NCBI GenBank assembly: GCA_041690355.1
Contig: JAWLHK010000001.1
Location: forward strand, 248,001-312,000
From: JAWLHK01 sp041690355 [NCBI: bacterium]
Lineage (GTDB): Bacteria > J088 > JAWLBW01
Length of the DNA: 64,000 bases
Reading direction: 5' to 3'
In this document: positions 43,467-52,259 of the stretch, in pieces
Layout of the letters: each line of letters begins with the position of its first letter
Position numbering within the stretch: the stretch's first letter is position 1
The notes under the pieces: generated by a model
Seen by the model: only the letters and a program-made list of their open reading frames with translations
Database searches by the model: none
What the model was told of the DNA's origin: nothing
Program-made: the position numbers and the translations under genes

Positions 43467-43598
43467 ACCGTTCGTGTCGAGCCGACGGCGGAAGGCAGTG
43501 CCTGAAGCGACGGCGAGACAGGCCCGTGGGTATCCAGGCGCGACCTCTCGCTGTCGGCCTCCGCTTCCGCTGCGGCCCGTCAGCTCGAGACGAACGGC
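43467..43598. repeat. 131-bp palindromic repeat element, copy 2
   Basis: Begins ACCGTTCGTGTCGAG and ends CTCGAGACGAACGGC; matches the element at 29472-29602 at both ends and in the inner GACGGCGAGACAG/CTCGCTGTCGG stem, with a divergent centre. Confidence 0.8.
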
Positions 43599-43605
43599 AA
43601 CTTGC

Positions 43606-43650
43606 GTCCTTGCCGGCAAATCGTCAATCGTAAATCGTAAATCGTCAATG
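43606..43650. repeat. Linker plus TTGACGA-family heptamers
   Basis: GTCCTTGCCGGCAAA followed by TCGTCAA/TCGTAAA units, i.e. the right half of the composite mosaic seen at 42530. No gene in 43429-43788; the remainder holds TAAGAT at 43768-43773, a possible -10 for ftsK. Confidence 0.8.
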
Positions 43651-43788
43651 GAGACAGCCTCTGTCTCACCCTTGTGCGACCCTATGATGCGCGTTCTTGC
43701 TGGTACCGACGTCCGACGTCCGGCGTCCGACGACCGCTCGGGTTTGACGATCCGCCGCTCCGCTCAGTAAGATGTAGAGGCCGCCCTC

Positions 43789-46200
43789 ATGAGCCGTAAG
43801 AAAAAAGAAGTTCCAGACAGCGCCGCCAAGCCGCGCCCCGAGCCCGAGGCCAGGCTGAAGCGCAGCCGGGGGAAGGATCTCTCCGGCCTCGCGCTCGTCT
43901 TTCTCACGCTCTACCTGCTGCTCGCGTTCGCCTCCTACCACCCCGACGACGGCTCCTCCGGTTCGCTCCAGAACTGGACGGGCATTCTCGGGCACGCCCC
44001 CGTCGACGCCTTCGTGCGCCTGGCGGGCGTGAGCGCGCTCGGGTTCGTGCTGCTCCCCGCCGTCGTCGGCATCGGACTGCTGCGCCAGTTGCGCGCCCTG
44101 CTCATCGCGCGTCACGTCTTCGGCGTGCTGCTCGTCATGCTCGCCTCGTCGGTCTTCGCCGAGGTCTTCTGGCTCACAATCCACTTCGAGAGCCGGCCCG
44201 TCGACGCCGGCGGCAAGCTGGGGATGGCCGTGGCGCCGCTGCTGCTGCGCGCCGCCAACAAGCCCGGCACGGCGATTCTCACGACGGCCCTGTTTCTCAT
44301 CGGCGCCCTGCTCGCCACCGGCATCCCCCTGCGCGTGCTCGGGACGGCCGCCCGGTGGATCGGCGGAGCCCTCGGCGGAGCCGCCGTGCGCGTCTCGCGC
44401 GGCCTGGCCGAATGGTTCCAGAAGCGGCTCGAGCAGAAGCGCCGCCACAAGGAATTTCTCGCGCGGCGCGCCGAAGCCGAACGGGAAGCCGTTCAGGACG
44501 TCCCCCGCCCGCCGCAGCGCCCGGCCGCCGCCGCAAGATCGCCGAAGGAGCGCCCGAAGCGCCCCGCCTACGTCGACGAACCGTCCGAGGACACCGCGCC
44601 CCCGGCGCCCGCCCGCAAGCCGCTGACCGTCCGCAAGGAGGTCGAAATCCGCCCGCGCGAAACGGCGCGCACGCAGCCCGAGCTCGACATGCAGCGCAAG
44701 CGCGGCAAGTACGAGCTGCCGCCGACGAAGCTCATGAATCCGCCCAAGAGCTCAGGGCTGGAGATCGATCGGAAGAGCCTGGAGTTCAACTCCCGCCAGC
44801 TCGAGAAGAAGCTGGGCGACTTCAACGTGCAGGGGCAAGTCGTGGCCGTGCAGCCCGGACCGGTCGTCACCATGTACGAGCTGGAACCCGCGCCCGGCGT
44901 GAAGGTACAGAAGTTCGTGAGCCTGACCGACGATATCGCCATGGCCATGCGGGCCGTGAGCGTGCGCATCGTCGCGCCCATTCCCGGCAAGAACTGCGTG
45001 GGGATTGAAATCCCGAACAACCAGCGCGAGACCGTCTTCCTGCGCGAGATCATCGAGTCGTCGGCCTTCCAGGAGCCGAAGCTCAAGATCCCCATCGCGC
45101 TCGGCAAGGACATCAGCGGCGAACCGGTCGTGAGCGACCTCGCGCAGATGCCGCACCTGCTCGTGGCCGGCTCGACCGGCAGCGGCAAGAGCGTGAGCGT
45201 GAACGCCATGATCCTCTCGATCCTCTACCGGTTCACGCCCGAGCAGGTCAAGTTCATCATGGTCGATCCGAAGATGATCGAGCTTTCCGCGTACGACGGT
45301 ATCCCCCACCTGCGCACCCCCGTCGTCACGAATCCCAAGAAGGCCGCCATCGCCCTGCGCCGCTGCGTCGATGAAATGGAGCGCCGCTACGCGCTCATGA
45401 AGGCGCTCGGCCGCGCCAAGGATCTCGAGACGTTCAATCGCCGCGTGAGCGACGAGATCAAGGCCAAGGGGAAAATCGAGGTCACAATCTCCTACGGCGA
45501 AGGGCAGAACACCGTCGAAGAGGTGGTGGATCTCAAGCCGCTCCCCTACTGGGTCATCATCATCGACGAGCTGGCGGATCTGATGATGGTCGCCAAGAAA
45601 GACATCGAAGACTCCATCGCGCGCCTCACGGCCAAAGCGCGCGCGGCTGGCCTCCACCTCATCGTGGCGACGCAGCGCCCGTCGGTCGACGTCATCACCG
45701 GCGTCATCAAGAGCAACCTGCCGACGCGCCTGTCGTTTCAGGTCGCGAGCGGAACGGACTCGCGCACCATCATCGACGGCTCGGGCGCCGAGAATCTGCT
45801 TGGCCAGGGAGATTCGCTCTTCATTCCGCCCAAGAGCAGCCGGCTCACGCGCGTGCACGGCGCCTACGTGGGCGAAGAAGAGATCGCCGAGATCGTCGAG
45901 TTCCTGCGCCGCCAGGGGGAACCGGAATACGACGAGGGGCTGCTGCAGGCCAAGCCGGGCGAAGGGGACGACGAGGGGGGCGAGCGCGCGGGCGGCGGCG
46001 ATGCCGAGAAGGATCCGCTCTACGACGAGATCGTCGCCTTCGTCATGCAGACCAAGCGCGCCAGCACGAGCGCCGTGCAGCGCAAGTTCAGCATCGGCTA
46101 CAACCGTGCCGCCCGCGTGCTCGACCAGATGCAGGACGCGGGGCTGGTGGGTCCGCCCAACGGCTCGAACCCGCGTGAGATCCTGCGCGAATCCCTGTAA
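43789..46200 (+). CDS. ftsK: DNA translocase FtsK/SpoIIIE
   Basis: 803 aa inner-membrane ATPase that pumps chromosomal DNA at the division septum. Four N-terminal membrane helices (~30-180), a basic/proline linker (~190-320), then the motor: Walker A GSTGSGKS around residue 461, Walker B WVIIIDELADLMMV, RPSVDVITGVIKSNLPTRLSF, and a C-terminal gamma winged helix (YDEIVAFVMQTKRASTSAVQRKFSIG, DQMQDAGLVGP) that reads KOPS-type sites. Linker is short, as in SpoIIIE. Its stop codon overlaps the -10 hexamer of the following gene. Confidence 0.97.
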   Translation: MSRKKKEVPDSAAKPRPEPEARLKRSRGKDLSGLALVFLTLYLLLAFASYHPDDGSSGSLQNWTGILGHAPVDAFVRLAGVSALGFVLLPAVVGIGLLRQLRALLIARHVFGVLLVMLASSVFAEVFWLTIHFESRPVDAGGKLGMAVAPLLLRAANKPGTAILTTALFLIGALLATGIPLRVLGTAARWIGGALGGAAVRVSRGLAEWFQKRLEQKRRHKEFLARRAEAEREAVQDVPRPPQRPAAAARSPKERPKRPAYVDEPSEDTAPPAPARKPLTVRKEVEIRPRETARTQPELDMQRKRGKYELPPTKLMNPPKSSGLEIDRKSLEFNSRQLEKKLGDFNVQGQVVAVQPGPVVTMYELEPAPGVKVQKFVSLTDDIAMAMRAVSVRIVAPIPGKNCVGIEIPNNQRETVFLREIIESSAFQEPKLKIPIALGKDISGEPVVSDLAQMPHLLVAGSTGSGKSVSVNAMILSILYRFTPEQVKFIMVDPKMIELSAYDGIPHLRTPVVTNPKKAAIALRRCVDEMERRYALMKALGRAKDLETFNRRVSDEIKAKGKIEVTISYGEGQNTVEEVVDLKPLPYWVIIIDELADLMMVAKKDIEDSIARLTAKARAAGLHLIVATQRPSVDVITGVIKSNLPTRLSFQVASGTDSRTIIDGSGAENLLGQGDSLFIPPKSSRLTRVHGAYVGEEEIAEIVEFLRRQGEPEYDEGLLQAKPGEGDDEGGERAGGGDAEKDPLYDEIVAFVMQTKRASTSAVQRKFSIGYNRAARVLDQMQDAGLVGPPNGSNPREILRESL

Positions 46201-46209
46201 ACTGCAGGC

Positions 46210-46659
46210 ATGAACTCGCTCGACCGCCGGCTGTGGGGGCTGTACTGGGTCTTCGTGGCCACGAAGACCGGCTTCGGCGTCATGGCCTTCTTCACGCTGT
46301 GGAACGCGCGCCCGGTGCCCCCCGACGACCTGCTCCCCATCCTCGGGGCCGCGCTGGGCGTGGCCGCCACGGGGCTCGGGGGCGCTTCGCTCTTCATCCG
46401 CGAGTATCTGATCCGCCGGCCGCTCGCCGAGGGAACGCTCGACGTGACTCGCGAAGAAGACCAGGTGCGCCTGTCGGTGCGCTTTCTGATCCTGTGGGGC
46501 CTGGCCGACCTGGTGGCGGTCGTCGGACTCTTCTTCGCCTTCTTCACGCAGAGCTTCGTGCTGTTCGTCCCCTTTCTGACAGGCGCGCTCTTTCTCATGC
46601 TGCGCCACGCGCCGCGTATCCCCTCTTCCGGCGGCACGCCCCCGCCCGCGCCCCGCTGA
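46210..46659 (+). CDS. Small four-helix membrane protein
   Basis: 149 aa, not recognised. Four hydrophobic segments: LYWVFVATKTGFGVMAFFTLW, here counted at residues ~11-31, then LLPILGAALGVAATGLG, FLILWGLADLVAVVGLFFAF and FVLFVPFLTGALFLML, with a Pro-rich tail. TAAACT (46198-46203), formed by the ftsK stop and the next bases, is six bases before the ATG, suggesting a leaderless mRNA. Lies between ftsK and lolA, in the same direction. Confidence 0.65.
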   Translation: MNSLDRRLWGLYWVFVATKTGFGVMAFFTLWNARPVPPDDLLPILGAALGVAATGLGGASLFIREYLIRRPLAEGTLDVTREEDQVRLSVRFLILWGLADLVAVVGLFFAFFTQSFVLFVPFLTGALFLMLRHAPRIPSSGGTPPPAPR

Positions 46660-46730
46660 TTCCGGCCCCCGGCACCGCCCACCGCCGCGCGCAACGGCAA
46701 GGCGCCCCTGTTTTCCGCTATACTGAGGGG

Positions 46731-47396
46731 ATGCGAATTCTACGGTTCCACGCCCTCTTCCTGCTCCTGCTGACGGCACTCGCCGCGCCGGCGCAGGCGG
46801 CTCCGCCCGCGGCCGATCAGCTCGTCGCGCGCATCCAGAAGCTCTACGACACGGCCGGATCCTACCAGGCCGATTTCGCCCAGACGTCGACCCTGAAGAC
46901 GACGGGGCAGAAGACCGAGGCGTCGGGCAAGGTCGTCTTCAAGAAGCCGGGCAAGATGCGCTGGATCTACGAGAAGCCGATCGATCAGGAGCTGATCTCC
47001 GACGGCAAGACGCTCTGGATCGTGCAGCCCGACGACAAGCAGGCCGTGCGCAGCGACGCCGAGAAGTACCTCAAGAACCGCGCGTCGATCACCTTTCTCG
47101 CCGGCAAGGGGCGCCTGACCGACGAGTTCACGGTCGCCCTCGGCGCAGCGCCCGCAGGAGCCGGCGAGGGGACGCCGCTGGTGCTCACCCCGAAGCAGCC
47201 CGACCCGACCGTGAGCAAGGTCGTGCTCATCGCCGATGCAAAAACCGGTGCGGTGCGCGAGACGTGGGTGTATGATTTTCTGGGGAACGTCACGCGCGTG
47301 CAGTTCCAAAACCCCGTGCACGGCAAGAAGGTCGACGAGAAGCAGTTCTCGTACACGCCGCCGAAGGGGTTCGACGTCATCGAACAGAATTTCTGA
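46731..47396 (+). CDS. lolA: Outer-membrane lipoprotein carrier protein LolA
   Basis: 221 aa periplasmic chaperone that ferries lipoproteins to the outer membrane. Signal peptide 1-22 (ALAAPAQAA), then LolA blocks SYQADFAQTSTLKTTGQ, GKVVFKKPGKMRWIYEKPIDQELISDGKTLW (read in two parts), DDKQAV and GNVTRVQFQNPV. The ATG at 46731 is chosen because TATACT (46719-46724) ends 6 bases before it; the frame extends to 46233 inside the preceding gene without support. The many lipoproteins of this window depend on it. Confidence 0.92.
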   Translation: MRILRFHALFLLLLTALAAPAQAAPPAADQLVARIQKLYDTAGSYQADFAQTSTLKTTGQKTEASGKVVFKKPGKMRWIYEKPIDQELISDGKTLWIVQPDDKQAVRSDAEKYLKNRASITFLAGKGRLTDEFTVALGAAPAGAGEGTPLVLTPKQPDPTVSKVVLIADAKTGAVRETWVYDFLGNVTRVQFQNPVHGKKVDEKQFSYTPPKGFDVIEQNF

Positions 47397-47428
47397 TTCC
47401 ACTCACCGTCTATCGTCCGAGGATCGCC

Positions 47429-47914
47429 ATGCCCAGTTTCGACGTGGTCAGCGAAGTCAATCTGCAGGAAGTCGACAATGCCGTGAACCAGGCCATGAAG
47501 GAGATCGGCCAGCGCTACGACTTCAAGGGGACCAAGTGCGAGATCACGCACAAGGAGAAGGTGCTGCACATCGTCGCCGACGACGACTACAAGCTCAAGG
47601 CGACCATCGACGTGCTGCTGGGCAAGCTGGTGAAGCGCGGCATTCCGCTGAACAACCTCGACCACGGCAAGGTCGAACCGGGGCCGGGCGGCACGGTCAA
47701 GCAGGACCTGACGATCGTCGTGGGCATCCCGACCGAGAAGGCCAAGAAGATCGTCAAGGAGATCAAGGACTCCAAGATCAAGGTCCAGGGGGCCATCCAG
47801 GGCGAAGAGGTCCGCTTCACGGGCAAGAACCGCGACGACCTGCAGGAGACCATCGCGCTGCTCAAGAGCAAGGACTTCGGGCTGAGCCTGCAGTTCACGA
47901 ACTTTCGCGAATGA
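47429..47914 (+). CDS. yajQ: YajQ-family nucleotide-binding protein
   Basis: 161 aa, full length for the family. Starts PSFDVVSEVNLQEVDNAVNQ and contains RYDFKGTKCEI, DDDYKLKATIDVL, KQDLTIVVGIPTEKAKKIVKEIKDSKIKV (in parts) and EVRFTGKNRDDLQ. YajQ proteins bind nucleotides; one homologue binds cyclic di-GMP and modulates transcription. 32 bp after lolA, probably the same operon. The stop is followed within 3 bp by a heptamer array. Confidence 0.95.
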   Translation: MPSFDVVSEVNLQEVDNAVNQAMKEIGQRYDFKGTKCEITHKEKVLHIVADDDYKLKATIDVLLGKLVKRGIPLNNLDHGKVEPGPGGTVKQDLTIVVGIPTEKAKKIVKEIKDSKIKVQGAIQGEEVRFTGKNRDDLQETIALLKSKDFGLSLQFTNFRE

Positions 47915-47916
47915 CG

Positions 47917-48060
47917 CGAATTGACGATTTACAATTTACGATTGACGATTTGCCGGCAAGGACCTGAGCACCTTGTTGCCGGTCAGCGCTTGGCGCTTCT
48001 CCAAGACCGCTTCGTTCTTATTTCCTCGGCGCTTGGCGCCTAGTGCTTAGCGCTTGGCGC
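47917..48060. repeat. Composite heptamer mosaic
   Basis: TTGACGA/TTTACAA/TTTACGA units, linker GCCGGCAAGGACC (47952-47964), then GCGCTTG-family units at 47984-47998 and 48028-48060. Same order as 36520-36614. The right end encodes the C-terminus and stop (PSAKH, TAG) of the SRPBCC gene on the minus strand. Confidence 0.88.
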
Positions 48061-48693
48061 CGGGCGCTCTGCGCCCGTCGTGACCGCCTGCGGATTGGCC
48101 GGCGGCGCGATGTGGGCCTGGGTGGGGGTCTTGCGGCGGCGGGCGACCTCGGCGCGCACGTCGTCGACCAGACGGCGCGAAGCGCCCTGCTGCAGACTGT
48201 CGCGGACGAAGCCGGGAACCCACATCCCCGCATCCGCATACTGCTCCATGACGAGCCAGGTCCCCTTTCCCTCGGGTCCCGGGAGAAAGTGGTAGCGCCC
48301 CGTGAGCGACTTGAAGTCGCCGCTGTGGCGGGTCCAGCGCACTTCGCGTTCGGCCGGAAAGTGCACGCGGCGCAGGACGTACTTTGCGGTCTTGAACGTG
48401 AAGTCCATCTCATAGGCCACGTCGATCGTCTTCTCGTCGACGCGGGTGGTCGTCGTCTTCTCGACCTTGTTCAGCCACTTCGGGAACGAGGCGTAGTCGG
48501 TCAGCACCGCGTAAACCTCGTCGGGCTTCGCGTCGACCCAGCCGCAGAAACGCGCGCCCCGCACGCCGTCATCGCTCGTCCGCTCTTCGACGCGGATGTC
48601 GCCGTCGGCCTTCGCAGCCACGGTCGCGCAGAATTCCGCATCCGACATCCCGATCATTCCGGCGAGCGCCATCGCCAATACCGCTGTCAGCAT
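48040..48693 (-). CDS. SRPBCC/START-like lipid-binding-fold protein
   Basis: 217 aa, exported (signal AVLAMALAGMIGMSDA). SRPBCC/polyketide-cyclase fold: GWVDAKPDEVYAVLTDYASFPKWLNKVEKT is the hallmark first helix-strand (positions ~52-80), then YEMDFTFKTAKYVLRRVHF, RYHFLPGPEGKGTWLVMEQYAD and the C-terminal helix VRDSLQQGASRRLVDDVRAEVARRR. A periplasmic lipid or hydrophobic ligand binder is likely. The last residues (ERPAPSAKH) and the TAG stop are read from a GCGCTTG-family heptamer array, so the native C-terminus has been replaced. Confidence 0.8.
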   Translation of the reverse strand: MLTAVLAMALAGMIGMSDAEFCATVAAKADGDIRVEERTSDDGVRGARFCGWVDAKPDEVYAVLTDYASFPKWLNKVEKTTTTRVDEKTIDVAYEMDFTFKTAKYVLRRVHFPAEREVRWTRHSGDFKSLTGRYHFLPGPEGKGTWLVMEQYADAGMWVPGFVRDSLQQGASRRLVDDVRAEVARRRKTPTQAHIAPPANPQAVTTGAERPAPSAKH

Positions 48694-48897
48694 GTCTGAT
48701 TTGTATCACGAAGGGGGGCCTGGGCGCCACCGGGCCGCCCGGTCGTCTTCTTTTTCCGCCTCCGCCGTCTTGGGCGGATCTCCCTTTTCGGCGCACCAGA
48801 TGGCCTTGCCGGCACGCGGCAGGATATCGTCCCCCCGCCACTTGACAGCCCAGCATTCCGCGGGTAATCTCCAGGCGGATCACCCAAGGAGTTCCCC

Positions 48898-49461
48898 ATG
48901 CAGAAAATCATCCCCTGTCTGATCCTCGCCCTCCTCGCCGCCGGCTGCGGCGTCGCCCCCGAAGAGACGGAACCCGTGAAGTGGGCGCAAGTCGCCTACA
49001 GCGTGACCGCGGGGAGCTCGTCCTCCCTGGACAGCAGCTTTCTGAGTAAGCGGGAACGCTTCCGGAACGAGAGCGACGGCAAACCCACGCTCGTCGCCTG
49101 GGAAGGGGAAAACGGCAGCGGCACGCAGGTCGAGGTGTTCTTTGCGAGCTCGCCGGCCGATGGCGACTCCTATGCCTTCTCGAGTGGCGGGCAGCTAGCC
49201 GACATCCGGATGCTCATCCGGCCGGATGCCGAGTGCATGGTCGCGTGCGACGAATGGACCGCCTCCGGCGGCGCCGCGACGGTCAAGGTAAGTGGAGAGA
49301 ACGTGACGCTGACCTTCGAGAACGTCACGCTTCAGCTGCGGCCGGGCTCCAACTTCGGGGTCACCGTTCCGGAAGAAACCGAGTCGGTTACGATCCGCGG
49401 CGGCGCCGAGTGGACGCGCGCGTGCGAGACCGGCGGCTCGTGCGACGGGGAGAAGCTTTGA
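48898..49461 (+). CDS. Small lipoprotein, paralogue 1 of a tandem pair
   Basis: 187 aa, function unknown. Lipoprotein signal MQKIIPCLILALLAAGC. A single beta-rich domain (~30-187) contains KWAQVAYSVTAG, PTLVAWEGENGSGTQVEVFF, PADGDSYAFSSGG, IRPDAECMVACDEW and ends EWTRACETGGSCDGEKL. AAGGAG precedes the ATG. A diverged copy follows 41 bp downstream at 49503; both keep DxYxFSxG, PDAEC and the Cys-rich tail EWTRACETGGxCDGE, so four cysteines probably form two disulfides. Preceded by a 204-bp gap with no other gene. Confidence 0.75.
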   Translation: MQKIIPCLILALLAAGCGVAPEETEPVKWAQVAYSVTAGSSSSLDSSFLSKRERFRNESDGKPTLVAWEGENGSGTQVEVFFASSPADGDSYAFSSGGQLADIRMLIRPDAECMVACDEWTASGGAATVKVSGENVTLTFENVTLQLRPGSNFGVTVPEETESVTIRGGAEWTRACETGGSCDGEKL

Positions 49462-49502
49462 ACTGCAACGCCGACACCAAAGCGGAACAGGAAGGAAGAC
49501 AC

Positions 49503-50105
49503 GTGCACAGAAACCCGCTGGTTAGAATGCGACTGGTTTCACGCGGAATGCTGCTTCTGCTGTTTGCAGCCTGCGGCGCGGATGACAATGTAGATACGCC
49601 GCAAGAGCCCGCGGTGGAGGCGCCACGGTGGGCGCACGCCCAATACACCATCGTCGAAGGTGAACTGGCGCCGGGGAACGATGCAATACCCCGCTCGTTC
49701 GACGGTCGTCTTGCGACCTTCACCCAAACGGATGAAGGCGACCTGGTCGTTGCGTTCCGGGATGCCGAAGACGGGGCTTCAGTGCTGGTCGTGTTTGCCT
49801 TCCGCGAGTCACCGCAGCATGGAGACACGTACTCCTTCTCGAAGGGGTACGGAGCGAGCGTCGAGCTGAGTATCATTCCCGATGCCGAGTGCGAGTGGAT
49901 TTGCAATGGGTATCAGGGCTTCGGCGGCACTGCGCATGTAACGGCGACGACCGAAACGGTTCGGATCACGTACCGGGACGTGACTTTGAACTACAGGGAG
50001 CTCTTCCCTGACAGCGAAACCGATTATCAGTCGACGGTTCAGGGCGTGGTCGAGTGGACGCGCGCGTGCGAGACCGGCGGCGCGTGCGACGGGGAGCAAC
50101 CGTAG
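49503..50105 (+). CDS. Small lipoprotein, paralogue 2 of a tandem pair
   Basis: 200 aa, paralogue of the 48898 protein (RWAHAQYTIVEG, VLVVFAFRESPQHGDTYSFSKG, PDAECEWICNGYQG, VEWTRACETGGACDGEQP). Lipoprotein signal VSRGMLLLLFAAC. GTG at 49503 is preferred because AGGAAGG lies 6-12 bases before it; an internal ATG at 49527 would also keep the lipobox. Followed directly by a rho-independent-type hairpin, so the pair forms one transcription unit. Function unknown. Confidence 0.75.
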   Translation: MHRNPLVRMRLVSRGMLLLLFAACGADDNVDTPQEPAVEAPRWAHAQYTIVEGELAPGNDAIPRSFDGRLATFTQTDEGDLVVAFRDAEDGASVLVVFAFRESPQHGDTYSFSKGYGASVELSIIPDAECEWICNGYQGFGGTAHVTATTETVRITYRDVTLNYRELFPDSETDYQSTVQGVVEWTRACETGGACDGEQP

Positions 50106-50112
50106 ACGAAGA

Positions 50113-50137
50113 AAAGCCCCGGACGAACCGGGGCTTT
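50113..50137 (+). terminator. Rho-independent-type terminator after the lipoprotein pair
   Basis: AAAGCCCCGG/CCGGGGCTTT, a perfect 10-bp stem with loop ACGAA, 7 bp after the stop. T-run limited to the stem end; usable from either strand because pckA converges on it. Confidence 0.8.
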
Positions 50138-50182
50138 GGAAAGCGTTGCACTGTTGCAGGCAGAGCGCCCGCGCTGCGTGCC

Positions 50183-51955
50183 TTACCAGAGGCAGGTCGC
50201 CTTGACGATCTCGGGATCGACGTCGTGCTTCTCGAGGTACTCGCGGCGTTCTTTGTGCATGCGGTCGACCCAGGCCTTGTACTCGTCCATGCGGCCGGCC
50301 TTTTCGAAGAACCGGCGCGGCTGAAGGACTTCGGCCGGAACCGCTTCCACCAGCGCCTTGTTCTCGGGCGCGTCGACGTCGACGACTTCGTAGCCGAAAT
50401 CCTTGTCGATCGTCCACTTCACGCGGTCGCGCAAGAGCGCTTCGAGCATGGCCGAGCTGTGGCGGATCTTCACCTTGAGGGCCGAACCCTTCTTCACGTC
50501 GAGGTCGTCGCCGCCGATGTAGCCCGTGTTCATCATCCACATGGAGACCGACGGGATCGTACGCACGATCTCGTCGAAGCGCGACGCCTGCAGGCCGGCC
50601 GCCAGGGGAAAGAAGGGCTGCGTGAACGGCGAGCGGGTCTTGCCGCGCTCCTTGCCCGCCGCCGAGGTCTTCGAGGTCTCGCCGAGCATGAAGTAGCCCG
50701 ACGCCTGCTCTGCGGACGTAAAGCGGACGATCCCCGGCGTGGCCGCATCGGGGCCCTCGTCGCGATTCAGGATGCCGATGCTCGCCACCGGCGGCACGTC
50801 ATGCAGGTCGGCGGCGTTGGGAATGGCGGACAGGGGGAAGATCGAGCGGCCGTTCTGCGTCCACACGACGAAGTCCCAGCCGTCTTTCGGGATGCCGTGC
50901 GCATCCACGACCTCTTCGGCGGACACCTTGCCGGCGATGTAGGCGTCGAGGTTCTCGGCGTTGACGCGCGAGCTGATCAGGATCTCGCGGTGGGCGGCGG
51001 CCTCTTCGGGGGTGATGACCCCCTTGGAGAAATCGACCTTGCCCTGCGCATCCTGATAGACGTTCTCGAGCCACGCCGAGCGCTGCGTGCTGCCGCGGTA
51101 GATCTCCGGTTCCGTCTCGGGCGTGAGGCCGATCGTCTTCGCGAAGCAGCCGTTCTCGGTAATCGACAATTCCCCGTTCGGCCACAGGGTGATCATGTCG
51201 TCCTGCAGCGGGTGCGTTCCCTCGCCGTGCTTGGCGAAGGTGGTCGTCGTCTTGCCCGTTCCTGACAGCCCCATGATGGCCATCGTCAACTTCTTGCCGC
51301 CCAGGTCGATGACCTTGGCGCCGGCATGCATGACGAGCCCGCCGCGGCGGTACTGCAGATCGTTCAGCATCCGCAGGGCGCTCTTCTTGCTCTCGCCGAA
51401 GTAGTCGGGGCCGAGGATGTAGGTGTGGAATTTTTCGAGGTCGACGAGGATGGCCTGGCCCCCCGGCATCCCCGGGGCGTCACAGCCCGGCGTGTAGACG
51501 ATTGTGAGCGGCGCCTCGAACGGCTTGTCGGCCGCGCCGGGGCCCTCGACCGTTTCGCGCGAGAAGGCGAGCACCGACTGCATGCCGGCGATGTTGGCTC
51601 CCTCGATCGTGTAGAACCACTGCGCGCCCACCGCGCGGGGGCCGACGCCGAGGTAGCCGTCGACGCGGATCAGCCTGCCGGCCTGTTCGATGTAGCGCTG
51701 CTGGTGCGCGATCAGTTCCGCCGCCTTCTCGGGGGCGATCGTCTTCGCGCTGTACTTCTTCTCGTTGCCCGGCGGGGCGATGACGTAGGTATAGCCGGCG
51801 ACGCGGTTCTTGTTGTAAGAGGCGACCTTGTTGAGCGCGCCATAATCGGTCTCGCGCATGGCCGGGGTGTGCTCGAGCGCCAGCGCGCGAAGCTCGTCCT
51901 GACTCGGGTTGGCGATAATCTCGATCGTCCGGTTCCACGTGGCCGAAGCAGTCAT
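50183..51955 (-). CDS. pckA: ATP-type phosphoenolpyruvate carboxykinase
   Basis: 590 aa, somewhat longer than the ~540 of typical ATP-PEPCK. P-loop GLSGTGKTTTTF at 229-240, preceded by KKLTMAIM, and followed by LQDDMITLW and SITENGCFAKTIGL, matching the ATP-dependent family (GLSGTGKTTLS, EGGCYAK). N-terminal GALNKVASYNKNR and the oxaloacetate region YTPGCDAPGMPGGQAI are diverged. Reaction: oxaloacetate + ATP to PEP + CO2 + ADP in gluconeogenesis. Minus strand, alone, ending 46 bp from the shared terminator. ATG at 51955, with GAGAATC before it but no strong Shine-Dalgarno. Confidence 0.88.
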   Translation of the reverse strand: MTASATWNRTIEIIANPSQDELRALALEHTPAMRETDYGALNKVASYNKNRVAGYTYVIAPPGNEKKYSAKTIAPEKAAELIAHQQRYIEQAGRLIRVDGYLGVGPRAVGAQWFYTIEGANIAGMQSVLAFSRETVEGPGAADKPFEAPLTIVYTPGCDAPGMPGGQAILVDLEKFHTYILGPDYFGESKKSALRMLNDLQYRRGGLVMHAGAKVIDLGGKKLTMAIMGLSGTGKTTTTFAKHGEGTHPLQDDMITLWPNGELSITENGCFAKTIGLTPETEPEIYRGSTQRSAWLENVYQDAQGKVDFSKGVITPEEAAAHREILISSRVNAENLDAYIAGKVSAEEVVDAHGIPKDGWDFVVWTQNGRSIFPLSAIPNAADLHDVPPVASIGILNRDEGPDAATPGIVRFTSAEQASGYFMLGETSKTSAAGKERGKTRSPFTQPFFPLAAGLQASRFDEIVRTIPSVSMWMMNTGYIGGDDLDVKKGSALKVKIRHSSAMLEALLRDRVKWTIDKDFGYEVVDVDAPENKALVEAVPAEVLQPRRFFEKAGRMDEYKAWVDRMHKERREYLEKHDVDPEIVKATCLW

Positions 51956-52111
51956 AATCCGATTCTCTCCGTGCAGGATGGGTGGGTGTCGCCGCTGGGC
52001 GGAGGGGTCTCTTCTCAGGCCCCTGCTTCCAGCCTATCGCGGACGCGGCCACTTTGCCACCTGCGGCGGCGGCCGGCGCTCAATTCCGTTGACATGGGGC
52101 GGCCGCCGCCG

Positions 52112-52244
52112 CATTCCTGATTCCTGATTCTTGATTCTTGAGCCGGAGAGGGCCAGGGAGGGAACGTGAGCGCACGAAAGCGCAAATGCCTACCCAACGT
52201 GCTTGCTCTTGCCTCTCAGGAATCAAGAATCAAGCATCAGGAAT
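52112..52244. repeat. Inverted pair of TTCCTGA-family heptamer arrays
   Basis: ATTCCTGATTCCTGATTC... (52112-52140) is mirrored by TCAGGAATCAAGAATCAAGC... (52216-52244) across a ~75-bp centre, so the transcript could form a long hairpin. It ends 15 bp from the cytochrome-FTR1 stop. The 51956-52111 stretch between pckA and the array shows no gene. Confidence 0.85.
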
Positions 52245-52259
52245 GACGCGCTCTGCGCG

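Noticed and set aside
50183-51955. GTP-dependent PEPCK
   Set aside because: The P-loop GLSGTGKTT is the ATP-type signature; the GTP-type hallmark FPSACGKTN is missing.
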